A DNA stretch of 16,226 nt from Gammaproteobacteria bacterium (GCA_011371465.1 DRQL01000231.1:1-16226); one strand, 5' to 3'. Counted from the stretch's first letter, positions 7,967 to 15,582 are shown. Translations and numbers: made by a program. Notes: generated by a model not told the origin, from the letters alone.

Positions 7967-8447
7967 GGGCGGCCCCCAGGTTTTTTTTGATCCAGCGGCG
8001 CGCCAGTTCCAGCAGCCGGTCCACGGCGATGTCCTGCGGACGTGCAACATAGGGACCGTCGGCCAGCACCCGCCCGGCTCCTGTGCTGAATTCGCCACCG
8101 CCGCCGGTGTCATCGAGAAACTGCAACCAGGCGTTGCCACTGAGGGGTGCAACCTGCCGGCGCCGGAAGCGCATCAGTGCCACGCGGCGCAGCAGGGTGG
8201 AGACACCGGTGGCGATCTCGGCGGCCTGCTGCTGCGCATCCAGTGCCTGCAGTTGCTCCAGCTCGGCCAGTACCCGGCGCCGTTGACGGAGCAGGCGGTA
8301 ACGGCGGTAGATCCATACGCCGGCCAGTACCAGCGCGGCCAGCAGCAGGATGCCCAGCAGCCACCAGCCCGGTGCGGGGGGCCAGAACCCCGGTGGCGGG
8401 GCAGCGTGGATATCATGCAGGTCGAGTGCCGGGGCAGCGTTGTTCAT
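7956..8447 (-). CDS. DUF4381 domain protein of the MoxR-Bat operon
   Basis: Small membrane protein of unknown function that is regularly found between the DUF58 and batA genes in gammaproteobacterial Bat operons. The 163-residue product has the family signature near the N-terminus (LHDIHAAPPPGFWPPAPGWW, residues 10-29). One membrane helix follows (29-47), then a basic coiled-coil-like stretch (about 48-90, RRYRLLRQRRRVLAELEQLQAL) and a small C-terminal domain. The ATG at 8445-8447 sits in an ATGA overlap with the DUF58 stop and has GAGG 7 nt upstream. Near the 3' end the coding strand contains eight consecutive A residues (plus-strand 7981-7988), discussed among the findings. Confidence 0.87.
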   Translation of the reverse strand: MNNAAPALDLHDIHAAPPPGFWPPAPGWWLLGILLLAALVLAGVWIYRRYRLLRQRRRVLAELEQLQALDAQQQAAEIATGVSTLLRRVALMRFRRRQVAPLSGNAWLQFLDDTGGGGEFSTGAGRVLADGPYVARPQDIAVDRLLELARRWIKKNLGAAHEH

Positions 8448-9451
8448 GCTGCGTCCTCGTGTCGAGCGCCGGTATCTGCGGACGGGCTGGCAAGGCCGTT
8501 GCGCAGGCGCTCGGCCACGTCATCACTGGTGGTCAGGCGCAACAACGGGACGGCGCATTGCATCATCAGTTCACGCACCGCCTGGTGATGCTGGCTGAAA
8601 TACTGTTGCCAGGCCTGGCGCTGGGCCGCGCTGACCGTATCCAGGTAGCCGGTGCGGGTGCCGTCGCTGACGGCATAGTGTCCCGGTGGTGGCGGTGCCA
8701 GTTCCAGGGCATCGATGACCTGGCAGGCCACCACGTCGTTGTGGCGCCGCAGTTGCTGCAGGTGACGCCGGGTATCTTCATCGATGGCGTAGAAATCGCT
8801 GAGTATATAGACCAGGCTGCCCGGTCGGGCCACGCGGCGCAGGCGCAGCAGCGCATCGTTCAGGTGGCTGCCGTTCGCCTGCGGGCGCAGGCCGCCGGCA
8901 GGATCCGTGGCCGACACCAGTGCGCGGATCAGGCGCAGCGCCCCACGTTGGCCACCCAGTGGTCGCAGCTCGTGATGCCCGCCGTTGAACAGCAGGGCAC
9001 CGATACGATCGCCGTTTTTTACCGTTGCCCAGCCGATCAGGGCGGCGGCACGCGCGGCAATGACAGACTTGAAGGCGCCCTGCGTAGCGAAGAACATGCC
9101 CGGCCCGAGGTCAATCATGACCACCACCGGGCGTTCACGCTCTTCCTGGTAGACCTTGACGTGGGGGTGGCCGGAACGCGCGGTGACGCGCCAGTCCATG
9201 CTGCGGATATCGTCACCGGCCTGGTAGCCGCGCGATTCCAGGTAGTCCATGCCGCGACCGCGGAAACGTGAACCGTGCGCACCGGCGAGCACGCTGCGCG
9301 CCGCTTGCCGGCGATCCAGGTTAATGTCCCGTGCCTGCAGGCGCAGCCGGATCAGTTCCTCGCTGCTGACGTGCACGGCCGAGCCCTGGTCGAGGTCCGC
9401 TGTGGAGTCGCTTGCCGTACTGCGCCGGCTGAAAAGATCCCGCCAGGCCAT
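8444..9451 (-). CDS. DUF58 (VWA-like) protein of the MoxR-Bat operon
   Basis: Soluble, probably cytoplasmic DUF58 protein, the usual direct neighbour of MoxR ATPases. The DUF58 signature is clear in the 335-residue product: GRGMDYLESRGYQAGDDIRSMDWRVTAR (65-92), followed by HVKVYQEERERPVVVMIDLGPGMFFA. It is a distant VWA fold, but the metal-binding DxSxS is replaced by DLGPG (114-118), so a classical MIDAS is not preserved. No convincing membrane helix is present, unlike DUF58 proteins with two N-terminal helices. The start at 9449-9451 lies 3 nt after the moxR stop and has no strong ribosome-binding site, which suggests coupling to moxR translation. The 3' end overlaps the DUF4381 gene by 4 nt. 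Confidence 0.9.
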   Translation of the reverse strand: MAWRDLFSRRSTASDSTADLDQGSAVHVSSEELIRLRLQARDINLDRRQAARSVLAGAHGSRFRGRGMDYLESRGYQAGDDIRSMDWRVTARSGHPHVKVYQEERERPVVVMIDLGPGMFFATQGAFKSVIAARAAALIGWATVKNGDRIGALLFNGGHHELRPLGGQRGALRLIRALVSATDPAGGLRPQANGSHLNDALLRLRRVARPGSLVYILSDFYAIDEDTRRHLQQLRRHNDVVACQVIDALELAPPPPGHYAVSDGTRTGYLDTVSAAQRQAWQQYFSQHHQAVRELMMQCAVPLLRLTTSDDVAERLRNGLASPSADTGARHEDAA

Positions 9452-9454
9452 CGA

Positions 9455-10462
9455 TCAGGAAACCGGTACCCGCTGGATCAGTTCCCGGATCACGTCGTCG
9501 CTGCTGATGCCCTCGGCTTCCGCTTCGAACGACAGCAGGATACGGTGTCGCAGCGTATCGTAGGCGACCGCCTGCACATCCGCAGGGGATACATAGTCGC
9601 GACCCTGCAGCCAGGCGTTGGCGCGTGCGCAGCGGTCCAGCGCTATGGTGCCGCGCGGGCTGGCGCCATAGCTTACCCAGCGTGCCAGGTCTTCGCCGTA
9701 GGGTTTCGGGTTACGCGAGGCCAGCAGTAACTGGATGATGTACTCCTCCACCGCCTCCGACATGTGCAGCGCGAGCACTTCTTTCTGGGCGTCGAACACC
9801 TGTTGCTGGGTCAGCAGCTGCGTGCGGTCGGCCGCCTCGTCGATGGCCAGCGCCTGCCGGCGTGCCAGCGCCAGGATCTGCTTCTCTGCGCTCACGTCCG
9901 GGTAGTCGATGCGCACGTGCATCAGGAAACGATCGAGCTGGGCTTCCGGCAGGGGGTAGGTGCCTTCGTGCTCAATGGGGTTCTGGGTGGCCATGACCAG
10001 GAACAGCCGGGGCAGGGCATAGGTTACCTGGCCGACCGTGATCTGTCGTTCGCCCATGGCTTCCAGCAAGGCCGACTGGACCTTGGCGGGTGCGCGGTTG
10101 ATCTCGTCGGCCAGTACCAGGTTGTGAAAAACGGGGCCGCGCTGGAATTCGAAGCTGCCGGTCTGTGGGCGGTAGATATCGGTGCCGGTGAGGTCACCGG
10201 GCAGCAGGTCGGGGGTGAACTGGAGACGGTGAAAATCACCCTCGATGCGGCGCGCCAGTTCCTTGATGGCGGTGGTCTTGGCCAGTCCCGGCGCGCCTTC
10301 GACCAGCAGGTGGCCGTCAGCCAGCAGGGCGATCAGCAGGTGTTCGACCAGCGCCGGCTGGCCGATGATGCAGGCTTCCAGTTCGCGGCGCAGGCGGTCA
10401 AAGGCCGCCTGGTTCGCATTACCCTGGTCTGTTGCTTCCTGTAATCCGGTTGGTGTTGTCAT
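9455..10462 (-). CDS. moxR: MoxR-family AAA+ ATPase
   Basis: First gene of the Bat operon. MoxR ATPases are AAA+ machines thought to act as chaperones that assemble or remodel VWA-domain partners. The 335 residues carry Walker A GAPGLAKT (56-63), Walker B LVLADE (115-120), sensor 1 in ATQN (158-161), an arginine-finger candidate in LDRF (Arg178) and a sensor-2-type motif ASPRGT (267-272, Arg270). The GDLTGTDIYRPQTGSFEF stretch (89-106) is typical of the MoxR clade. Length is normal for the family. The ATG at 10460-10462 has only a weak purine-rich sequence upstream. The 101-nt gap before it, after the LysR gene, presumably holds the operon promoter, which I could not place with confidence. 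Confidence 0.95.
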   Translation of the reverse strand: MTTPTGLQEATDQGNANQAAFDRLRRELEACIIGQPALVEHLLIALLADGHLLVEGAPGLAKTTAIKELARRIEGDFHRLQFTPDLLPGDLTGTDIYRPQTGSFEFQRGPVFHNLVLADEINRAPAKVQSALLEAMGERQITVGQVTYALPRLFLVMATQNPIEHEGTYPLPEAQLDRFLMHVRIDYPDVSAEKQILALARRQALAIDEAADRTQLLTQQQVFDAQKEVLALHMSEAVEEYIIQLLLASRNPKPYGEDLARWVSYGASPRGTIALDRCARANAWLQGRDYVSPADVQAVAYDTLRHRILLSFEAEAEGISSDDVIRELIQRVPVS

Positions 10463-10484
10463 CGCAAGTTCTCTGTCTGTTGTG

Positions 10485-10500
10485 TCCTGTCGTTACAGGA
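10485..10500. promoter_or_regulatory. Perfect 6-bp inverted repeat in the moxR leader
   Basis: TCCTGT (10485-10490) and ACAGGA (10495-10500) form a perfect inverted repeat with a 4-nt CGTT centre, starting 22 nt upstream of the moxR ATG. It could be a protein-binding site at the operon promoter or a small RNA hairpin in the leader. No poly-T follows on the minus strand, so it is not a terminator for the LysR gene. A repeat this short could also be chance. Confidence 0.3.
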
Positions 10501-10563
10501 GGAATTCAATCTGACTGATGGACCACGGAATGCGCAGTAAGTGCCCCGCCTGCGCCGGCCGGT

Positions 10564-11412
10564 TCAAGCCGTCCCCGCAGGCAACTTTTCCAGCAGTTGT
10601 TCAATCAGCGCACGGTGCTCGCCGTGCACCGGGAACACCGCGTAGGCCTTGAGCGAAATCTCCGGTGCGCCCTGCACAGGGTACAGCGTGCGCCGTTCCA
10701 GTTTGTCCGCGACCAGCGATGCGGGCAGGTACGCGGCGCCACCGCAGTTCTCGACCAGGCTGAGCGCAATGGTGCCGACGTTGGAACGCACCGCGGCAAT
10801 CGGACGCTGCGGGAAATGCCCCTGGTGCAGGCTGCTGAATGAAGTACTCCAGTCCACCCGCACGTAGTTGTCCGCCAGCGCATCCTCGATCGCCTGGTCC
10901 TGCTGGTCCGATACCATGATCAGCGAAATATCCCTGATCTCCTGGACGACCATGTCCCTTAGTTGGGGGGGCTCGTATAAAAATCCAAGGTCAATGACGC
11001 CCTGCTCCAGTTTCTGTACGATGCGCTTGGCGGTGCTGGCCTCCGCGCGCAGGCCGATCAGCGGGGCGCTGCAGTGGATACCGTTCAGCCACTCCTGCAG
11101 GAAAATCTCCCACAGGCTGGCGATGCCGGCGATGACCAGGCGTTTGTCGACCTGCTCGCTGAGTGCGACTTCTTCGTGGGCACGTTCCCAGGCGGCGAGT
11201 ATAAACCGGGCGTGGCGTTCAAAACGTTCGCCAGCGGGTGTCAGGCTGACTTTCTGACGATCGCGGCGAAACAGGGACAGGCCCAGGGTCTGTTCCAGCT
11301 GCCGGACGCGTGCGCTGACGGCGGACGGCGAGATGAACAGGTTCTGGGCCGCCTTGCGGAAGTTGCGCATGCGCCCGACTTCGAGAAAGGTTTTGAGCTG
11401 GTCGATGTCCAT
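10564..11412 (-). CDS. LysR-family transcriptional regulator
   Basis: DNA-binding regulator of the LysR family. The N-terminal winged helix-turn-helix is textbook (MDIDQLKTFLEVGRMRNF, then KAAQNLFISPSAVSARVRQLEQTLGLSLFRR; recognition region about 19-38), with TPAGERF at 58-64. It resembles HdfR-type sequences more than CysB. The effector-binding domain covers about 90-280. The frame is open upstream to a GTG at 11512-11514, but that adds 34 residues unlike any LysR start. The ATG at 11410-11412 is preferred, giving 282 residues, although no clear ribosome-binding site precedes it. It is divergent from the SLC13/RCK_C transporter, with 149 nt between them, so by the usual LysR arrangement it probably controls that gene and itself. 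The inducer is unknown. Confidence 0.88.
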   Translation of the reverse strand: MDIDQLKTFLEVGRMRNFRKAAQNLFISPSAVSARVRQLEQTLGLSLFRRDRQKVSLTPAGERFERHARFILAAWERAHEEVALSEQVDKRLVIAGIASLWEIFLQEWLNGIHCSAPLIGLRAEASTAKRIVQKLEQGVIDLGFLYEPPQLRDMVVQEIRDISLIMVSDQQDQAIEDALADNYVRVDWSTSFSSLHQGHFPQRPIAAVRSNVGTIALSLVENCGGAAYLPASLVADKLERRTLYPVQGAPEISLKAYAVFPVHGEHRALIEQLLEKLPAGTA

Positions 11413-11506
11413 GGTTTGCTGTGCAAAAAAACTGTTCAAAGTGGCCTGTTTATTTTGCTTCTCAGTATAACCGGGGTTCAGTAGGATGGCGCGCTCCAAA
11501 AACCGG

Positions 11507-11521
11507 AATTTCACGAAAATT
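11507..11521. promoter_or_regulatory. Candidate LysR operator between lysR and the transporter
   Basis: AATTT-N5-AAATT is a perfect 5+5-bp inverted repeat around CACGA, lying in the divergent region 41 nt before the transporter ATG. LysR proteins bind interrupted A/T-rich palindromes containing T-N11-A, and T11511 and A11523 fit that spacing. Position and symmetry suit an operator, but this is inference from one short match. Confidence 0.4.
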
Positions 11522-11561
11522 TAACAATTCGTCCAACTGGTGTTGGCGCTAAGGAACTGTT

Positions 11562-13520
11562 ATGGCGGAAGAAAAGGCTAACTTCAGTATGCGGCAGGGG
11601 GTCGCAGCCGCCGTCTTTCTGGCCGTTGCGCTGGGATTGGCGCAGGTTACCCCCAGCGTCGAGATCGCCTGGGTGACCGGGTTACTGATGCTGACCATCT
11701 ACCTGTTTGCCTTCGAAGTCGTGGGTGTGGACGTGGCGGCGTTGACCATCATGGTGCTGCTGGGGCTGACCACGTTGCTGGCGCCTTTTATGGGGCTGGA
11801 GCAGGGGCTGGTGGACACCCAGCGCATTTTCGATGGCTTTGCCAGTAACGCGGTGATGTCCATCATCGCGGTCATGATCATCGGTGCCGGGCTGGACAAG
11901 ACCGGCATCATGAGCAAGGTGGCGGCCTTCATTCTCAAGGTGGGCGGTACCACCGAGACCCGTATCATTCCCATCATTTCCAGTACCGTGGGTTTTATTT
12001 CCTCGTTCATGCAGAACGTCGGTGCCGCCGCGCTGTTCCTGCCGGTGGTCAGTCGTATCTCGGCGCGTTCCGGCCTGCCGATGTCGCGCCTGCTCATGCC
12101 CATGGGTTTCTGCGCCATTCTTGGCGGCACGGTGACCATGGTGGGTTCGTCACCGTTGATCCTGCTCAACGACCTGATTGCGACCTCGAACCACGCCATG
12201 CCGGCCGACCAGCAAATGCACGCCTGGTCGCTGTTCTCCGTCACGCCCATCGGGGTTGCGCTGGTGATCACCGGCATTCTCTATTTTGTGGTTGCCGGTC
12301 GGTTTGTCCTGCCGGCGGGAGGCAAGGAAAACGGTACAACGGCGTCCAATACCATGGACTATTTCCAGAACGTCTACGGTATCGATTACGACCTGTTCGA
12401 GGTGGTGGTGCCCGAAGGCAGTGAACTGGTCGGCAAGCACCTGGAAGACATAGAATCCTCCAACCGTATTCGCGTGATCGCCAACAAGCGCGCCGGGCAG
12501 GAGACGCGCATCGGTCCCAACACCCTGGCGCGTGATACCGGGATCGAGGCGGGAATGGTGCTGGGCATCGTGGCCGCGCCCAAAAATATCAGGGCCTTTG
12601 TGGAGAAGTACGGCCTCAGGCAGCGCAATGCATTGCGTTCCTTTTCGGAATCGTTGTCCAGCAGCAAGGCGGGTATCGGTGAAGTGGTCATCCCCCCGGG
12701 TTCCCAGCTCATCGGCAAGAGTGCCCGCGATGTGTGGATGCGGAAGACCTACGGGATTGCGCTGATCGCCCTGCACCGTAATGGTGAAACCTTCCGCGAA
12801 GGCGACAACATCCGCGACATGCCGTTTGTGGCCGGCGATACACTGGTGGTGCACACCGCGTGGGATGCACTGGCCCGCCTGGAGAAGGACCGCAATTTCG
12901 TGGTTGTCACGACCGAATACCCGCACGAAGAGGTGCGCCCGCACAAGGTAGGGTGGGCCGGTATATTCTTTACCATTGCCCTGTCGCTGGTGCTGTTCAC
13001 CGACCTGCGCCTGTCGGTCGCGTTGCTGACCGGTGCCATTGGCATGGTGTTGTCCGGCGTGCTCAAGATCGAGGAGGCCTACGAGGCCGTGTCCTGGAAG
13101 ACCGTGTTCCTGCTGGCCAGCCTGATCCCGCTGGGACTGGCCGTGGAGACTTCCGGGACCGCAAAGTGGATCGCCGAGCAGACCCTGCAGGTGGTGGGTG
13201 ACATGCCGGTCTGGGTGATCCAGTCGGCGGTGGCGGTGCTGGCGACCTTCTTTACCCTGGTGATGTCGAACGTCGGCGCCACCGTGTTACTGGTGCCGCT
13301 GGCGGTCAATATTGCCATCGGCGTCGGTGCCGACCCGGCCCTGTTTGCGTTGACGGTTGCCATTGCCACTTCCAATTCGTTCCTTATACCCACGCACCAG
13401 GTGAATGCGCTGATCATGGGGCCGGGCGGTTACCGCGTGCCGGACTTTATGAAAGCCGGTGGTATCATGACGATCCTGTTCCTGGTGGTTTCCATGGGGA
13501 TGATGAATATCATTTTCTGA
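11562..13520 (+). CDS. SLC13-type anion transporter with two internal RCK_C (TrkA-C) domains
   Basis: Inner-membrane carrier of the SLC13/ion-transporter superfamily, members of which move sulfate, dicarboxylates or similar anions, often with Na+. The 652 residues divide into a first membrane half (about 12-250, including the re-entrant-loop motif QNVGAAALFLP at 151-161), a cytoplasmic insert (about 270-455) and a second membrane half (about 464-652, with SNVGATVLLVPL at 569-580 and ATSNSFLIPTHQVN at 602-615). The insert holds two RCK_C-like domains: 279-340 (FEVVVPEGSELVGKHLEDI) and 373-449 (GEVVIPPGSQLIGKSARDV). Similar layouts occur in sulfate-transporter-like SAC1/SLT proteins, so sulfate or another sulfur oxyanion is a fair guess. 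AAGGA lies 6 nt upstream of the ATG. The gene is divergent from lysR and 130 nt upstream of nhaD. Confidence 0.9.
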   Translation: MAEEKANFSMRQGVAAAVFLAVALGLAQVTPSVEIAWVTGLLMLTIYLFAFEVVGVDVAALTIMVLLGLTTLLAPFMGLEQGLVDTQRIFDGFASNAVMSIIAVMIIGAGLDKTGIMSKVAAFILKVGGTTETRIIPIISSTVGFISSFMQNVGAAALFLPVVSRISARSGLPMSRLLMPMGFCAILGGTVTMVGSSPLILLNDLIATSNHAMPADQQMHAWSLFSVTPIGVALVITGILYFVVAGRFVLPAGGKENGTTASNTMDYFQNVYGIDYDLFEVVVPEGSELVGKHLEDIESSNRIRVIANKRAGQETRIGPNTLARDTGIEAGMVLGIVAAPKNIRAFVEKYGLRQRNALRSFSESLSSSKAGIGEVVIPPGSQLIGKSARDVWMRKTYGIALIALHRNGETFREGDNIRDMPFVAGDTLVVHTAWDALARLEKDRNFVVVTTEYPHEEVRPHKVGWAGIFFTIALSLVLFTDLRLSVALLTGAIGMVLSGVLKIEEAYEAVSWKTVFLLASLIPLGLAVETSGTAKWIAEQTLQVVGDMPVWVIQSAVAVLATFFTLVMSNVGATVLLVPLAVNIAIGVGADPALFALTVAIATSNSFLIPTHQVNALIMGPGGYRVPDFMKAGGIMTILFLVVSMGMMNIIF

Positions 13521-13538
13521 GAGATCCCCGATTAACCC

Positions 13539-13607
13539 GCAACCGCACTGTCCCGTGGCGCGACCGGCTGCACCGGCAGGTTGCCCGCCGCGGGACAGTG
13601 CGGTTGC
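13539..13607 (+). repeat. Long near-perfect hairpin between transporter and nhaD
   Basis: GCAACCGCACTGTCCCG (13539-13555) is matched perfectly by its reverse complement at 13591-13607. In RNA a U-G pair (13556/13590) and four more pairs (13557-13560 with 13586-13589) extend this to about 22 bp, with a 25-nt loop. It starts 18 nt after the transporter stop and ends 43 nt before the nhaD ATG. No T-run follows on the plus strand (CGATAGAGG) and only TTAA precedes it on the other side, so it is not a classical intrinsic terminator. It may separate or stabilise parts of a shared transcript, or be a dispersed palindromic unit. No flanking target duplication is visible. Confidence 0.75.
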
Positions 13608-13650
13608 CGATAGAGGCGGCGCAGGGTCCGCCTGGCAGAAAGGATGCCTT

Positions 13651-15099
13651 ATGTCACGACTACGCAACCCGTTTGCCCGGTTCGCACTGCTCATTGTTGC
13701 CCTGTTGCCCGGCCTGGTGCTGGCCGCGGGAGGGAGTGCGGGAGAGGGCACGGAACACACCAGGCTGGACCTGACGCAAAGCAGCGTAGGCTATGCCGCG
13801 ATCGCGATATTCGTATTCGCCTACCTGCTGGTGATCGGCGAGGAGTTTATCCACCTGCGCAAGTCCAAGCCGGTGATCCTCGGTGCGGGACTGATCTGGG
13901 GCATTATCGGCTGGGTCTATACACAACACGGCATGCCGCAACTGGCCGAACACGCCGTGCGTCACAACCTGCTGGAATATGCCGAACTGATGCTCTTCCT
14001 GCTGGTGGCGATGACCTATATCAATACCATGGAAGAGCGCCGCGTGTTCGATGCCCTGCGTGCCTGGCTGATCCGCAAGGGCTTCGGTTTCCGGCAGCTG
14101 TTCTGGATGACCGGTATCCTGGCGTTCTTCATATCCCCGGTTGCGGATAACCTGACCACCGCGTTGCTGATGTGCGCGGTCGTCCTGGCCGTGGGCGGCG
14201 ACAACACACGCTTCGTTACCCTGGCCTGTATCAATATAGTTGTTGCCGCGAATGCCGGTGGCGCCTTCAGCCCGTTTGGTGACATCACTACGCTGATGGT
14301 CTGGCAGAAGGGCATGGTGAATTTCTGGACCTTCTTTGCGCTGTTTGTTCCGTCGGTAGTCAATTTCGTGTTGCCCGCAGCCATCATGCATTTTGCCATT
14401 CCGAACCAGCAACCGGCCGCATCGGATGAACGGGTCTGCACGTTACGCGGAGCGCGGAGGATCATAGCGCTGTTCCTGCTGACCATTGTCACGGCGGTCA
14501 GTTTCCACAACTTCCTGGGGCTGCCGCCGGTGGTCGGGATGCTGACCGGTCTCGGTTACCTGCAGTTTTTCGGGTTCTACCTGAAGACGACGCATCATCA
14601 TTACCTGGCGCGATGTGCCGGCAATCCCGAGCACGACGGGCAGATCGGCGACATTGTGCCGTTCGATATCTTCAAAAAGGTGGCGCGCGCCGAGTGGGAT
14701 ACGCTGCTGTTTTTCTACGGGGTTGTACTGTGTGTGGGCGGGCTGGGATTTCTCGGCTACCTGGCGCTGGCATCTGAAGTGATGTATGCGCAGTGGGGTG
14801 CGACCAGCGCCAATATCGCGGTGGGCGTGCTGTCTGCCGTTGTCGACAATATCCCGGTCATGTTCGCCGTGTTGACCATGAGTCCGGATATGTCTACCGG
14901 GCAGTGGCTGCTGGTAACCATGACGGCGGGAGTAGGGGGTTCATTGCTTTCCATCGGCTCCGCTGCCGGCGTGGCCCTGATGGGGCAGGCGCGCGGCAAG
15001 TACACCTTCTTTGGTCACCTGAAGTGGACACCCGTGATTGCCATCGGCTATGCCGCCAGTATCGCCGTGCACATGTGGATCAATGCCGATTATTTCTGA
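13651..15099 (+). CDS. nhaD: NhaD-type Na+/H+ antiporter
   Basis: Inner-membrane sodium/proton antiporter of the NhaD family (ion-transporter superfamily), which exports Na+ or Li+ in exchange for H+ at alkaline pH and high salt. The 482-residue product begins with a signal-like segment (MSRLRNPFARFALLIVALLPGLVLAAGG), common in NhaD. Its family motifs are SPVADNLTTALL (162-173), NAGGAFSPFGDITTLMVW (201-218), AVVDNIPVMFAVL (397-409) and GGSLLSIGSAAGVALMG (429-445). The aspartates Asp166, Asp211 and Asp399 in these motifs are the likely ion-binding residues. The frame is open back to 13555 through the hairpin, but the ATG at 13651 has AAAGGA with a 6-nt spacer. It may be co-transcribed with the upstream carrier, subject to the hairpin. 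It ends 3 nt from the convergent DsrE-like gene. Confidence 0.94.
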   Translation: MSRLRNPFARFALLIVALLPGLVLAAGGSAGEGTEHTRLDLTQSSVGYAAIAIFVFAYLLVIGEEFIHLRKSKPVILGAGLIWGIIGWVYTQHGMPQLAEHAVRHNLLEYAELMLFLLVAMTYINTMEERRVFDALRAWLIRKGFGFRQLFWMTGILAFFISPVADNLTTALLMCAVVLAVGGDNTRFVTLACINIVVAANAGGAFSPFGDITTLMVWQKGMVNFWTFFALFVPSVVNFVLPAAIMHFAIPNQQPAASDERVCTLRGARRIIALFLLTIVTAVSFHNFLGLPPVVGMLTGLGYLQFFGFYLKTTHHHYLARCAGNPEHDGQIGDIVPFDIFKKVARAEWDTLLFFYGVVLCVGGLGFLGYLALASEVMYAQWGATSANIAVGVLSAVVDNIPVMFAVLTMSPDMSTGQWLLVTMTAGVGGSLLSIGSAAGVALMGQARGKYTFFGHLKWTPVIAIGYAASIAVHMWINADYF

Positions 15100-15102
15100 T
15101 GT

Positions 15103-15582
15103 CTACTGCATATACGCGTGGTGTTCCTCGTATTGCAGGCGAACAATCTCCGCGTCGCCCATCGGTACCATCTCGACAAAGCCCTGGATATCTTCCGGAC
15201 CGTAACCAAGGCCTTCCGCCGCCAGCTTGCACATCCGGATGGAGACCAGGTTCCCCACAGTGAGGCTCTGCGCACGGCGCTGCAGTGCCTGGTACCGGTC
15301 ATAGTGCTCGATCGCGAACAGGGCGGGAGACGCGCCGTGCAGCACCAGGACGATGGACTGGTCGAAAGGATCGGCGCCGGTGATCTTGCTCAGGTAGCTG
15401 ACACGATCCAGCACGTGGGCCAGCACCTCCGGGTCGCCGGTCGTCACGTCGTACACCACTTTCAGGGGTTTATATTCAGTTGGCGTGAGCCGTGCGTGTC
15501 CCCACGGGGAATGGTCATCCGCCAGTACAGCCGGTCCGAACAGGCTCAGGGTTACAAAAAGAATAGTCACTCTGGATATCAT
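15103..15582 (-). CDS. Exported DsrE/DsrF-like protein
   Basis: Small protein of the DsrE/DsrF fold, a family that includes sulfur-trafficking proteins and many of unknown role. The 159 residues start with a signal peptide (MISRVTILFVTLSLFGPAVLA, cleavage likely after 21), so the product is probably periplasmic. The mature part shows the family pattern: a first strand KVVYDVTTGD (41-50), a long helix to about 66, a second strand QSIVLVLHGAS (75-85), and NLVSIRMCKLAAEGLGYGPEDIQGFVEMVPMG (111-142), with a single cysteine, Cys118, at the position where the catalytic cysteine of this family often lies. The ATG at 15580-15582 gives the signal peptide and has AGAGG 9 nt upstream; the frame is open to 15705 but the extension looks spurious. 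The substrate is unknown. Confidence 0.82.
   Translation of the reverse strand: MISRVTILFVTLSLFGPAVLADDHSPWGHARLTPTEYKPLKVVYDVTTGDPEVLAHVLDRVSYLSKITGADPFDQSIVLVLHGASPALFAIEHYDRYQALQRRAQSLTVGNLVSIRMCKLAAEGLGYGPEDIQGFVEMVPMGDAEIVRLQYEEHHAYMQ

Noticed and set aside
8147..9271. 374-codon open frame on the plus strand
   Set aside because: It lies antisense to the DUF58 and DUF4381 genes, whose products show clear family motifs; the translated sequence is low-complexity Gly/Ala/Gln/Arg, typical of antisense frames in G+C-rich DNA.
11413..11514. 34-residue N-terminal extension of the LysR protein from a GTG
   Set aside because: LysR proteins start directly before the helix-turn-helix as in MDIDQLKTFLEV; the extension covers the divergent regulatory region and the candidate operator.
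13555..13650. N-terminal extension of NhaD
   Set aside because: The extension is encoded by the hairpin region, is Ala/Pro/Gly-rich, and the ATG at 13651 has a good ribosome-binding site and yields the expected signal-like N-terminus.
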